Shown in pieces: positions 35,371 through 47,490 of a stretch of DNA of 64,000 nt (position 1 is the stretch's first letter; every line of letters begins with the position of its first letter). The notes under the pieces are model-generated. The model had not been told where the DNA came from, made no database searches, and saw only the letters and a list, made by a program, of their open reading frames with translations. The stretch comes from Salticus scenicus (lineage: Eukaryota; Arthropoda; Arachnida; Araneae; Salticidae): positions 215,318,184-215,382,183 of the forward strand of contig OZ005653.1 of NCBI GenBank assembly GCA_963930645.1, written 5' to 3'. The position numbers and the translations under genes were made by a program.

Positions 35371-35987
35371 TTCTTATAGTTGAAAAAAAAAAGGCACATG
35401 CAAACAATAAATTGCAATTCGAGTTTGTAATGATCGATAGATGGCGCTTTCTCAACTGGAGTTGTTAGTAAATATAATAGCCACGTGTATTTATTATTGT
35501 TCTTTCTCCTCTATTACATCATGGAAAATTGATTGCATAATAGGATGCAATGAAAATGATTGCGTTTTATTATTTAATAATTCCACTGTATTTTAACTGC
35601 ATCTATATGTTATCTTACAACAAAGGTACATTAAAAAAATTTAAATAAATCAATTAAAATAAAGGTACAACTATAGAGTTGGTCCATAACTGGATTTGGT
35701 GAATTTTCTTTGGCACCGTTTTGAACGATAACGATGCCTTTCTGGATTCTTTGTAATAAAATACGCTTTTGTTTACGCTTGGAATCCATCGCAACTATTT
35801 GCAAAAACGACATTTCACCATAATCACCAAAGAAAAATCACCAAATGCACCTGTGGACCAATGCTATAGTTGTTCCATGACATCCATGAAATATCATCGT
35901 TTTGCTTTTGCTCGTTAGCGAAGGATACGATCAGCTTTATCTAAAATATTTTATAATTAAAACAAAATTAAACGTATTATTACTTGT
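35051..35987. other. Region downstream of the THAP exon
   Basis: No exon can be assigned firmly. On the minus strand a possible acceptor (TTTTGCAAATAG, near 35795) opens about 120 nt without stops in two frames, ending near 35675; one frame reads MDSKRKQKRILLQ. It could be the next THAP-gene exon, but I see no diagnostic motif. A poly-T run lies at 35333-35362. Confidence 0.3.
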
Positions 35988-36239
35988 GAAGTCCTCAGAT
36001 GCGAAATGTTTCGAACAAACAGTCATACTTGACGATACGTCTTTCCCAATTCGTAAATGTCTAATCCATTCAGACTTTCTACTAACTAAAGCTTTTTTTT
36101 TTTCATTAGCGGAGGCAACTGGAATTTTAAATTTGTCATTTGGAAACAAATGGAAGCTTAATTCCGGATTTCTTGATCCATTGGAGTTACACTGTAGCAC
36201 ACAGCAGCATGTGTTATCTTTTTTGCCGGATTTATTCAT
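35988..36239 (-). CDS. THAP-type zinc-finger protein, first coding exon
   Basis: THAP domains are C2CH zinc fingers that bind specific DNA, found in cell-cycle and chromatin regulators and in P-element-type transposases. From ATG at 36239 (first Met after an in-frame TAG) the frame reads MNKSGKKDNTCCCVLQC, giving the Cys pair. Then come FHLFPND, EWIRHLRIG (conserved Trp) and CSKHF, the closing Cys-x2-His, followed by SEDF: the full C2CH order over about 85 residues. A stretch of about 20 residues between FHLFP and EWIRHL is longer than usual. After SEDF-T the sequence CACAA/GTAATA is a plausible splice donor; beyond it the frame soon stops, so I end the exon at 35988. It is free of stops and looks intact. 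The rest of the gene is not identified, so host regulator versus domesticated or P-like transposase is open. Confidence 0.8.
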
Positions 36240-37212
36240 CCTATCGAATATACAGCAGCAGCAAGCAATGGTGTCTCGACGAAAGCGTGAAAGCTATCCA
36301 TCCAGTTTTATCGTTAATTTCACCTTAGCCCACCAGAGGTCGAGCATTTCATTACAATCGCGGATTGCAAACTAATTTTTTTATTGAAATTATCTATGAT
36401 AACGCTTTTTATTTATTTGCAGATAATAAATTTCTTTGTTGCCAATCACATCATCGAGGATTTAAAAATATGAAAATTGATATTTTTTTATTCTAAGATT
36501 GATATTTTATTTATTTATTTATTTATTCATGGAGACTATGACGTCAGACATATAAAAAGTTACTTAATAAAAGAAACTGTTTGCAAGTTGGCAAATAGAG
36601 TACATTTATTAGTGTTAGTTAAATTAAAGTTTTCCAATTAAATTTTATCAATTGAAGTTTAACAATCAAGTTATTAATTAAAGTTCGTTATTTAAGGCGA
36701 TGGAAATTTCTAATCAAGATAAACCTGTTCCTTGAATTATTCGGCTACCATTGGTCCTTTTTGCGGCACTGACGACTCTTTTTTTCACAAAGAAATACGG
36801 TCGCAGACAAAAACAAAAAAAAAAAAATGCACAGTGAAGACAATAACTTTTTTTTTTAAATATACTGAGAAAAAAAACAGTAACTTTGTTTTAAATTATC
36901 ACAGATCTATCGCATGTGATATCCTACATATGTATTTTTATTTTTTTAGTTAACTCTCACTAATAAAATTGATTCTTTTTAATTTCATAATAATACGTTA
37001 AAAATAATTTTATTAACTTGCATTTATGCGAAATTTTGTTTTACAACTCCATGTTAAAAATTTCGGAAAAAAAAATGTAATGGCAGCATTACTTGTTGGA
37101 TGATTTTATCGAAAGTTGATAGGCACTAATTTACATCAAGCTGTAATTACATATAAATTTTATGAAATTATGTGCAGTAGTTCCTGATATAGTTGCCACA
37201 AAATTTTATCAC
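36240..37212. other. Unassigned DNA upstream of the THAP exon
   Basis: 5' side of the minus-strand THAP exon. No promoter element can be named with confidence. (TTTA)n near 36510-36530; otherwise AT-rich. Confidence 0.45.
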
Positions 37213-37220
37213 ATACACAG

Positions 37221-37350
37221 ACATATCTGCCAACATGTACGTTTTTTTACTTCCGGAAATTTTTTATATTTTTGCCAATTTCTGCGGTTAAACATGATGA
37301 AAATATTTACGAAGAAATAGTCGTGATAAAAACAGTACAAGTTGGCACAT
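37221..37350. mobile_element. Small hAT-type MITE with perfect 8 bp duplication
   Basis: A 130 bp element starting ACATATCTGCCAACATGTAC and ending GTACAAGTTGGCACAT. It is flanked by an identical 8 bp repeat, ATACACAG, at 37213-37220 and 37351-37358. The TGCCAAC core of the ends and the 8 bp duplication tie it to the hAT-type MITE group in this window. Confidence 0.85.
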
Positions 37351-37358
37351 ATACACAG

Positions 37359-38479
37359 AGTTTCCCTGGAAATAGTGAAATCATATTCTAGACTTCGCAA
37401 AACATGGAAATCCACCAAAAACCCGAAATCAAAATTCTTTACATGACCAATACTTAGACAATAAAAGAAAGAAACAAGGTAATAGCTGTTTAAAATTCAT
37501 TGTCAATGGGTTAACTAATATAGATTATTATTTTCATTTATTTATTTGCTTATTTATTTATTTTAATGAAATACTGAATAAGCTAAATTAGTGTAATCTT
37601 TTGTTTCAAGTAATTAGAACCACTATGAGATTGTAAAACCATATCTTTGAAAATGACGTCAGTTTTCATTATCAATTAATGACATACCGCTTTTGAATAA
37701 ACGTGATTGAACCATTAGAGTATATTACTGAGCATATTAGAATCATGCAGATTCTAATTAAACAGTACCATACTTGCAAATTTAATGTGAGGCAATCAAG
37801 TTGAAATTGGTTGTAAAATATTTAATTAAATTTAGTTCATTATGGGAAATAAATTCAAAATTTATTTAGATGAGTAACAACTTTAGTATTGTATTACAAT
37901 TATATTAATATAATTTTGTAAAAAAATTTAAACATGATAAAAAATTAGTATGTTAAGCCCATCACAAAACTTTCTTCTGTACATTCCTATACAAATTCCC
38001 GCAGTGCAATTTGTTAATTAGAATTATCTTCAATTAAAATTATTTTCCAGATGCAGACAATTTTTATGCAAATGCAGACGATTTTTATCTCAGTGAGTTA
38101 TAATACTAAACATAAATGTCGAAAGATAAGACAATTCGGTACCTCCTCATAATTTCGAAAAAAATGGACTTTTTCTAACCAAAAGAAAAAAAAAATATGG
38201 TTTGAAACAATCACACGACATTTATTACCCATTATTACACGTATTATATGCACTTTTTAAATATAATGTTATCAGAAGGCATTGAATTGATCTAACAGAG
38301 TAGACACTTAAAAATTTTCAGGTAAGAGAAAGCTGATACACAAGTAAAGACATATAAAACAGTTTACATAGCGAGTTAAAATACAAGAAATAATAAAAAG
38401 AAACAGTAGAACTATTTTTTGAAACACCAACTTCCGAAATCTAAAACTGACCTACCTAATCGATATAACTGTTAATTTT
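37359..38479. other. Gene-free DNA
   Basis: AT-rich, nothing recognised. Confidence 0.55.
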
Positions 38480-39150
38480 CCGGTAAAAACCACGTAATAC
38501 ATGAGAAAGGATATCTAAAATGGATTTATGGCGCAATTTTTAAGAAAATCGTAAGGGTCTTTTTGAGAAACGATTTTTACCAAAACTTAGAATTGTTGAC
38601 CGGAAAACAACAATTACAAACAAAAGGTTATCTAAAAGTGGGTTAATATGGCGAGTTTGAAAAAAATCTGTACAACTGTTTTTAAAAGAACTCACTTGCG
38701 AGACCCGAAACAGAGCTATTTATACAGGAGCCTATCAATTTTCCTGAACTAACCAACTAATTCTTACGAAAGGACATCTAATTAAGTATTTATATAGCAA
38801 TTTTGGAAAAAATCATTAAAACCGGTTTTGATAAACGGACTTATGGTCCCACTTCCGGTTCCCGATGTCCTACTTCCTGTTTTTCAATTTTCACCAAAAT
38901 TTGGCAAAATAATCTGTACACCAGACCTGTCTTAATTCTGAAGTTTCGTAGTTATGTTTTAATTAATTTCGGAGATATGATAGTCAGAAGATTCCCCACA
39001 CACTCACATATACGTACACTAACCGGTTGTAAACATCTTTTTTCGACTCAGGAGGCCTTAAAACATGTAAATCAAGTGAAAGCACGATATTTAATTTTCG
39101 GACCCAGGATACGTGAGCAGATGTTAGGTTTCCGACGAAATCCATTATGA
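38480..39150. repeat. Degenerate short tandem units and repeat core
   Basis: Three diverged units marked by GAAAGGATATCTAAAA (about 38504), AAAAGGTTATCTAAAA (about 38622) and GAAAGGACATCTAATT (about 38768). Then comes the dispersed-repeat core CTCAGGAGGCCTTAAAACAT (39049). The 115-codon plus-strand frame here is a by-product of the repeat. Confidence 0.5.
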
Positions 39151-39239
39151 ATATTAACATTATTAATGGACGGATGACTTGTTTTTAACACTTGATATCT
39201 CTGTTTTCCAAATTTCTTTGTTTCATTCATTCATTCATT

Positions 39240-39273
<34 letters not shown>

Positions 39274-39600
39274 AAATAAACATTAAAGTACACGCGTTGC
39301 AGCTTTATAAAACAATTCTATTTTTATAAAGTATTATACAGTTACTTGTTTATATATCTAGAAGATTAACAAGATCATTTAATGATTTATTTATTTTTCT
39401 TTTTAAACATTCACCCTTGTAAAGTAGAGCGAATACCGTAAACTCAACAATAACGTGGGTACAGCTGCCAAACGAAAACAACAAATTTTTAACATAACTA
39501 ATTTTACATTAAAGCAACCATTTTACACATAAACTAATACCCAGTAAAATTGAAAGCAATAGCTTCATTCATAAACTAAATCAGTGAACACATCCAAGAT
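39151..39600. other. Gene-free DNA
   Basis: (ATTC)n and a poly-T run at 39240-39268, then AT-rich DNA. Confidence 0.55.
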
Positions 39601-40645
39601 TATTATATGATACTATCGCTTTCCAACTTTGGTTCGAATTGAATCAGAATTTAAAAAGTTAAGTTTGTAAATTTTCAAGTGGTAGTCTGATTTCAAGTTG
39701 TCCCGCTTAGTGTATAACGTCTGCACTTTATTAAAAATGATGTATAAATTTCATTAATAAACTTAGTTGTGAGCCTTGGACAGTCTATGTATACATCAAA
39801 ATTCAAGCAAATTCGGTCTTAAATACTTTTTTTACAGTGTTAATTTGAATTTTTCAAGTGGCCTCCACGTGAAAACCAAATAGCGGAGCAACTTGATTAA
39901 TAAACTCATCCAATATATTTATAAGATAAGTTCACTGTCCAAATTTGGTTCGATTTGGAGTATTATTTCGCAAGTTATCGTGATTTTATATTTTCGAGTG
40001 GTAGCCTGATTTCAAGCTGTACCGTTTAACTTAAGATATCCGCGACTTTGTTAAAAATGGCAGATAAAGTTCATTAATAAACTTGATTGAGAAACTTATA
40101 TGGTCTATGTATACATCAAAATTCAAAGAAATTTGGAATACGCTTTTTACAATGTGAATTTGAAGTTTTCAAGTGGTCTCCACTTGAAAACAAAATGACG
40201 GAGTAACTCGCTTAACAAACTCATCCAAGATATTTATAAGATAAGTTCACTGTCAAAATTTGGTTCGATTTAGAGTATTATTTCGGAAGTTATCGTGGTT
40301 TTAAATTTTCAAGTGTTAGCTTGATTTCAAGTGACCTCGCTAAACTTAAGATATCTGCCACTTTGTTAAAAATGGCGTATAAAGTTCATTCATAATTTCA
40401 TTGGGACCTTTATGTGGTCTATATTTACATCAAAATTCTAGCAAATCCGGCATTAAATACGCTTTTTACAATGTGGATTTGATATTTTCAAGTGACCGCC
40501 ACTTGAAAACAAAAAGTCGGAGCAACTTGGTTCACGAACTCATTCAAGATATTTATAAGTTCTCTTTCCAAATTCGGTTCGATTTGGAGTATTATTTCGG
40601 GAGTTATCGTGATGACAAAATTTTCATTATAGATAGACAGATATA
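39601..40645. repeat. Degenerate satellite, ~315 bp period, about 3.3 copies
   Basis: GGTTCGAATT or GGTTCGATTTGGAGT recurs at 39631, 39947, 40262 and 40576, so the period is 314-316 bp. Each unit carries TTTTCAAGTGG..GCCTG, GTTAAAAATGGC and TTGAAAACAAAA. The GTGG...CCAC stretches inside each unit are partly inverted, so each unit could fold. Not coding. Confidence 0.88.
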
Positions 40646-41377
40646 CAGGGTGATCAATTTAAAAGAGTATCCGTTGTTTTTCTTATTACCCTTAAATATG
40701 ACGGATGTAGGCAACTATTCTAACACTGAAGTATAATTGTTAGAACCTTTTTTAAGTGTGGGAGACAAATTCCAACATTGTTGGATTGTTACAACTTTAT
40801 TTGTGAGGTAAAACGGAAATGGAGACGCCCGATGTTGTTTAATCCTCTGATAATTTTACCTATGGAAAACAAAATTTAATTCAAATTTTTTACGTTATCA
40901 TTCCTATATTACATTTTCAATATCATTACCATTTTTACATTATCATTTCATAGGGTTTTTCAGAGAAGTCCTGTAAATTCGATAAATTAAAACAGATCAT
41001 AATTGAAGAAATCTCGTCAATAACACCAACAATGCTTAGAAGTGTGTCCAAAAACATGTTCGACGTATCCATAATTGCATTCAAAATGGTGGCAAAAATT
41101 TTCAAAATTTTCCGTAAGGAATGATAATGTAAAAAATTTGAATTAAATTATGTTTTTCAAAAATAAAATTATCACAGGATTAAGTAACACTGCGCGTTTC
41201 CATTTTTGTTTTATCTCACAAATAAAGTTATAACATTATTACAATGTTAGAAATTGTCGCCCACAGTTAACCAAGGTTCAAACAATTATACTTCAGTGTT
41301 AGAATAGTCTCCACATCCATCAAATTTAAGAGTAATAAGAAAAACCAACGGGTACTCTTTTAAACTGATCACCCTGT
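40646..41377. mobile_element. Tc1/mariner-type MITE with very long TIRs
   Basis: 732 bp, flanked by TA (40644-40645, 41378-41379). The ends CAGGGTGATCAATTTAAAAG and CAGGGTGATCAGTTTAAAAG (from the right) begin inverted repeats of about 290 bp, interrupted by a non-matching centre of about 150 bp. It sits at the right edge of the ~315 bp satellite. No coding capacity. Confidence 0.9.
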
Positions 41378-41379
41378 AT

Positions 41380-42439
41380 ATATAGATAAACGAAGTGATT
41401 GCAATAGGTCGATTTCTAAAGAAATCAACCTAATACCAATTAGGTAATGAGTTATTCTATAAACAAATTTCGCCATAGACTGACATGGGATTTGATTTTT
41501 TGAGACGGTGAAATTGCAAGAGGGAGTGAGCAGCCTTATATGCTAATTTATTACAAATATCACCATTTATTATGATTATTATTATTATTAGCTAGCATAA
41601 AAAGGGGAAAACCTTTGGAACATTTGATGAAAGTTTTGAATTACTATACTGGCTTTATTGTACCGATTAGCTATTAGCAGATGTGTCTATGATCGTTTCA
41701 GCGAAGAAAAGTAAAAAATGTGAGACTTTTTTGAGGTTATATAAATTACAATGTTTCATATATAACTCTTTCCCTGTTATGTTCTGCTTGACATATAGCT
41801 TCTTATTTAAAGTTACTTTGTAGGCTTAAACCGCAAATAAATTTTTAAAAAGTAAATAATAATTGAATATCTTAAAGAAATTAATATTTATTTATTTATT
41901 TTTAATATTTGTTATGTGCACTATCATAAACAAATAAAAAAAAATCTTAATTATGTGTATCTCAAGATTTTTCCTACTTTATTAATTACTATTCCCATAA
42001 TCATTATTTATATTACTTGTGGTTAGAAATATGAATTTATTTCAAATATGTTTTTTCATTGTTTAACTATTCCCGTCATATCAAATAAAAATAATAGAAG
42101 AACCTTTAAATATTAACCACATATTAGTATTACATTGTCTATATGGTAAAACTTGTTGGTGAATGGGGTAGTATAGTGATGAATAAAAGTAGTTGGCATA
42201 GGTGGACTCTGCTCAGTTCCCCATCATATGTATATTCTCATAAATTTCTAGTGCAGGACATATTATATTCATGTTAAGAGAAATGAATTTGATCAAACGC
42301 TTGACGCAGTGATAGAATGAAATCCCCGATTCAGTTCGATATATTTATCTTATTCTATTCTATTAATTTATTTTATTGGGACCAATTTTGTAGTTTAGTT
42401 TTCGTGCTACTATTTCCAATGCAACAATCCCCAAAACGC
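41380..42439. other. Gene-free DNA
   Basis: (TTA)n near 41572-41590; otherwise nothing recognised. Confidence 0.55.
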
Positions 42440-43110
42440 ATATTTATATAGAATATCGCCCAATTTTGCTATGTTGATAAAATCTCCACTTTCGAATAAC
42501 TTACGAAGTTTTCCCATTACAATATTTGTAGTCAGTGATATTCAAACAAATTTCACAAATATTATTTTGAAGTTGTCTGATATATTTATGATCCTCACAA
42601 TCGACGTTTATGATAAAATTTGCCCTAATCTGCCATATTAAGTAAATCGTAAATTCAAAATAATTTACGATTTTTTAAATTGGAAAATTCATAGTTTATG
42701 ATATTCATGCCAGTATTCTAAATAATACTTCAAAAATGGTTTGACATCTTTACGATGAAAATATCCCTCAAAATTGACGTTTATGTGAAATTTTGCCCTA
42801 TTCAGCCATGTTAAGAAATTCGTAAATTTCGGATAACTTGCGAAATTTACAAATTAGCATTTTTGTATTTAATGGTGTTCATTCTGGCATTAAAACTGAC
42901 ATTTAAAACTTGTCGGACATATTTACAGTAAAGATTTTCCATTTAATGCACGTTTAAGTGAAATTTTGCCTTATTCTCCCATGTTAGGAAAATCATAAAT
43001 TTCTAATAACTTAGGAAGTTATGTAGTTCGGATTTGCAAATGAATAGGGTTCTTGCCAGTGTCGAAAGTAACATTTTAAAATTAGTCTGACCTCTCTGCG
43101 ACCATTTGTT
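42440..43110. repeat. Degenerate satellite, ~172 bp period, about four copies
   Basis: TTTTGCCCTA or its variants recur near 42465, 42620, 42792 and 42966. Each unit has GACGTTTATG..AAATTTTGCC, CCATGTTAAG and AAATTTC.AATAACTT. The sequence differs from the ~172 bp satellite at 29575, though the period is the same. Confidence 0.8.
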
Positions 43111-43310
43111 CGTAGGATACCGTGTACACAGACTAACAAACTAACTACCGGACTAACAAACTAACAGACACCCTGCAGACGGACACATAAAAATTTTATC
43201 ATTTTCGGATTCCTCACTATTGAAAAAGTGTAAAAAAGTGAAAAAACCGAGGTCGAAAATTTTCACGATTACTTAAGTTCCTCATACCTATAGTATGATG
43301 GGCAACTAAT
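43111..43310 (-). repeat. Dispersed repeat with hairpin, copy
   Basis: ACAGACTAACAAACTAAC tracts, then GGATTCCTCACTATTGAAAA and AAAGTGTAAAAAAGTG, then CCTCATACCTATAGTATGATG, which contains a small palindrome (CATAC...GTATG). This is the minus-strand order of the repeat described at 20669. Confidence 0.45.
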
Positions 43311-44679
43311 AAAAATGCGGAGGACCGTGATTACCCCCAAGACAAGTTCTTTCAAACTCATAAAGAAAGAAACAAAAAGTGATTTCCCAAATAAATAACA
43401 ATCAAGTGTCGAATAGGAATTCGAGTCACATTTCTGATAATGATATCCTTTGAAACGAAAAATAGGTTTTATTGTTCATAAAATTAATTTCTAATGAAAA
43501 TAATCCACCAAGACACAATAAGCTCAACTTGAAGATAATGTATGCAGGTTTTATTCTTTAAAATAATTTGAAAATATTAAAAATAATCTGATGCGTCACT
43601 GACACCACTGTATCTTACCCTGAAATTTAACACTAAAAGTACAGATTGGATGTTAAGGGTTAAGATAATGAGTACTTTTATGTAAACCTATGTTAAAACA
43701 ATTCAAATTATGCTTCGGAACAGCTTTATTTTACAAATAATTCTATGTGAGGGGGCTACCGCACGGCTTCCCTCAACCCCCGTTTCATTATTGTACCTAC
43801 ATTTATATAGAATTCAAATCTGTTATTAAGTTCAAAAGTTTATTTAAAATTTTTCAGACAACTTTCACACGCTTCATTCCTTGAAACTTATCAATCTTGA
43901 ATAAACTTTTCTTGTAACAAACGCATTAACTTCAAAATACATCACTTGGATCGCCTGAAATTATTTGTTTTTAAATTACTCTTACAGACGCAGTCAAACA
44001 TCAAACAATAAATCATGACTTCGCTATTCTGGAAGCCTCGAAACGTGTAAATATACAAAAAACCAAGTGATGAATATTTATCTTAAAAACAAAAATACAT
44101 TATTTATTATACGGCTATGAGGATTTAAATTCAATTCTTGAGCAGCTTTCATGGACATGGTAAAATATTATAGTAAAGCACTTCCTCTTACAAAAAAAAA
44201 AAAAAAAAAAAAAATGAAATAAAAATGTTATGGCTTAAATATTGACAGCCCTGTATATATTCTGAAAGTTATGTACACATCACATGGTGCACATATACAT
44301 AATGTTATATTAATAACACATAGCACATCCAAAAGTACACTTCCATCAATTTTCATGTATTGTCGCATTATAATCTAGTACTTTTGTGTAGCCTTGTAAA
44401 CGAACAGTGGATGATTTCTATACCATATTATACATGAAACATGTTTTTACGCATATAAAAAATATACATTCGTTTCATTTGGTTTAGAGTAGTCTATAGA
44501 TGTTAAACTTGAGTTACCTGCAATTTTCCCCATAGACGTAATATATTTGAATTAATTCCCTTGGGTGTCCCTGTACACGAACCATTTGCTTGATCTGAAC
44601 GAAAAATTTAGTGTACTAAGTTTAGAATACTAAGTTTGAACTTCCTGCTATAGTTTGTTTTTCAGATATGCTGATAACA
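43311..44679. other. Gene-free DNA
   Basis: Includes another copy of the dispersed core (GGAAGCCTCGAAACGTGTAA at 44030) and a poly-A run at 44191-44213. Nothing coding recognised. Confidence 0.5.
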
Positions 44680-44842
44680 GACAGACATACAGACACACAC
44701 AGAGACACACAGACCAACCGCTAAAAACATGATTTTTTGATTCAGGACACCTCAAAAAGTGTAAACATAACAAAAACTCAATTTCGAAAATTTGACCCAA
44801 AACTAATATTTTCTCTACTTTATGGGTAAGAGAAAGTAAAAA
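44680..44842 (-). repeat. Dispersed repeat with hairpin, minus-strand copy
   Basis: On the minus strand: TTTACTTTCTCTTACCCATA with AGAGAAAATA closing a hairpin, then GAAATTGAGTTTTTGTTATG, TTTACACTTTTTGAGGTGTC and a GTGTGTCTGT tract. Same order as the copies at 20669 and 29427. Confidence 0.55.
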
Positions 44843-44940
44843 AAAAGAATCCATCCGATAAATTTATTTACAAAATAAATCTAGCAATCTTCAAATATAC
44901 ATCTTGTTAACACGAGAAACTATAATCTAATTAACTATTT

Positions 44941-45122
44941 CTGAGCTGCCAACCTAATCCGGCAAATTGTTAGTACCGCCCATTTTCCTACACCACTTAG
45001 TTTTTAGAGTATTTGTTTTCTTAATTCATCGTAAATGTATTTGAAGAGAATTTCTCTAAAAATTAAGTGGGGTAGAAAAATGGGCGGTACTAACAATTTG
45101 CCGGATTAGGTTGGCAGCTCTG
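44941..45122. mobile_element. hAT-type MITE (TGCCAACC ends)
   Basis: Inverted ends CTGAGCTGCCAACCTAATCC and CAGAGCTGCCAACCTAATCC (from the right), followed inward by GGCAAATTGTTAGTACCGCC. The internal CACCACTT / AAGTGG palindromic signature is shared with the copies at 50181, 58109, 60556, 60970 and 61340. A clear target duplication is not visible here. Confidence 0.8.
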
Positions 45123-45954
45123 CTACTTTATTTCCCCATTCTGCTTGCATCAAAAACAAATTTTACTGAAACCATTTTCAAATTGTTTATATTGTGAACT
45201 TAAGCAGAGATAAAAGATTGGTTTGCATTTAAATTACGTCGTAATGATGTCATTAAAATTTGTCAGATTAGCAAGAATAATTAAATTCTCGATTTTTATC
45301 GACAAGATTATTAAAAAATAATTTTTAGGATATTGTATCATGCAACGGAAAGTGAGAAAAGGTTCATCGCGACCGCAAAAAAAAAAAAATAATAATAATA
45401 ATAATAATAAATATATATATATATATATATTATATTATTATCAATATCATATTCATTTAATGATTATTTGTAAAAGCAGCTGGGAAAAGTTATGGCTTGG
45501 AATATTAAAACAATAAATTATACGAAATTGAAAAAAAAAAAAAACTTTAAATAGATTAAATAAATTGAACGGAAATATATTTAGATTTTGATTTAGATAA
45601 ATGATATGTAATGTTTGATTGCATTTTAAATAAATAACATGTAATTGTTGATTATTATTTTTTTTTTTTAAATAAACGATATGTGATGTTTTCAACGTCA
45701 CAGTTTACTCCCCACAAGATTTTAAATATTAGCAAATAATTATGTTTAAACCAATAAAACTGTCGAATAGTACTTTAAATTAAATGTTTTTCTACTCGTG
45801 CGGTGAATTTTTCTGTGCAGAATGTATTTTAAAACAGTGCTGCGCAGTAATGTGAGGCGCTGTAGCTTAGAAGCAGATGCATCAGAAGTATTATTGCTGT
45901 CACCCAATGAAAGAATTTTCCAGTTTTATATTTATGTGTGGTTACTAGTGTTAA

Positions 45955-46214
45955 CAATTTCGTCACCGCTGATGTAGATTCACGTCATTTAAAAATCTGT
46001 AACTCTGCCAGAGGGCGTTTCTTTTGCAATTTTGTATGTCATATATTTCTTAAAAATATGCACAGTATTCATATTAGCCAATATACCATGGATATGAATA
46101 AGTATAATTATAACGTATATCCATTTGTAATATAAATCTCAATATAGAAACTTTTTCCCTGAGATATTGTAACTTGGGAGAATAACGCCCACAGGCGGAC
46201 CTTACGCGAAAGTG
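45955..46214. mobile_element. piggyBac-like MITE, unit A left copy
   Basis: Flanked by TTAA (45951-45954, 46215-46218). Ends CAATTTCGTCACCGC and, from the right, CACTTTCGCG. The interior contains TTCACGTC and CCACAGGCGGACC. The same element is at 50840-51102 and, inverted, at 48855-49146 and 55204-55493. Confidence 0.75.
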
Positions 46215-46592
46215 TTAATTAGTAGAAATGTAAAAAAACTTTTCTGAAATTGTAAAATGTCGAATCTGTTCCTTTCTACAATTTGTTTTTAATGCTGATA
46301 TTGATATACTATGCTGCATTTGATATACTATTTTAAAATTGTAAATGTACTACTGTTTAATAAAATGATTTGAAATGAAATTACGTGTCACCCACTGAGC
46401 TCCAAATATAACATTTAAAGTTTAGTGGAAGTCAAAAAAGGAAAACCGTAATTGAAATTCAAAAACTTATCAGATGAAAAACAGAATTCTTTATTGTCGA
46501 TAATATTTTATTAACTATTTATGTTTCTTTAGAGGTTCATATTACATGAATTTAGAATCAATATTACACTAAAAATCTATAAAATATAATCT

Positions 46593-46631
<39 letters not shown>

Positions 46632-47490
46632 AATGTATGATATTAATAACAAAACTAAAATTTTCTACATTTTTACTTTTTTTTCCCCTTGCCTGATGTG
46701 TTTATTTATTTTTAATATCATTTTTAAATAAAGGGTTGTGACCTAATACGGAATCTACAGTTTTTTATTAATCATAATTTTCTTTGTTGAGTATGATATA
46801 TCAAAGCATATTGGATAAAATTACTAAATGTGTAAGGAATCACTGGAAGAAGCTAATATCATATGCTTAAAACTGTCGGGTGCGTGAAATTCGTGTATTT
46901 AATTTTATAAATTTTAATAATTTTTATTTGTTTTCAGATTTATAAAGAACATTTAAATTATGCCATTTGAGAAATAACTAATTAAAAATTTCTTAGACTT
47001 TTTAATTCGCGTTGTGGTTTCATCGCGTTTGTGTGCATCTTTGTTTTAACATTTGAAAGAGAGCAATTTTTCATAGTTTGAGGATTAAGCTCATACTTAG
47101 GGCATTCTCCAAAAACATTAAATTTTTGAACAGAAGTATTTACATATTAGTGTTTAACTCACTGAAATTTTATAATCATAAACTTAATGAATCAAAAATC
47201 ATCTGATAATATTGTCAAATTAATAAAATTATTTTGGAGGTAGTTTCTCTTGCTTCAAAGCGTCAGAAAATGCTGAAGAGGGAGGAATGCTTCTATGAGC
47301 TAGGTGGACAGTGCTCGAAGTCTCCACCCTCTTTTCCGACCATTTTCCTGAATGAAAATTGACTGCCTTTTTTTTTTTTTTTTTTTTTTTAACCAATGTT
47401 TTCACGAACATCGTTACCGTATTTTTATAGTATTGTGTCATGAATAATAGGATAGAGATTAATATATAAATAAATATATATATACATATA

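Noticed and set aside
35902..36375. Plus-strand open frame of 157 codons, the longest in the window
   Set aside because: It overlaps the minus-strand THAP exon, has no recognisable motif, and its length is explained by antisense coding constraint.
38803..39150. 115-codon plus-strand frame
   Set aside because: Overlaps dispersed repeat units and the ACATGTAAA core shared with other non-coding copies.
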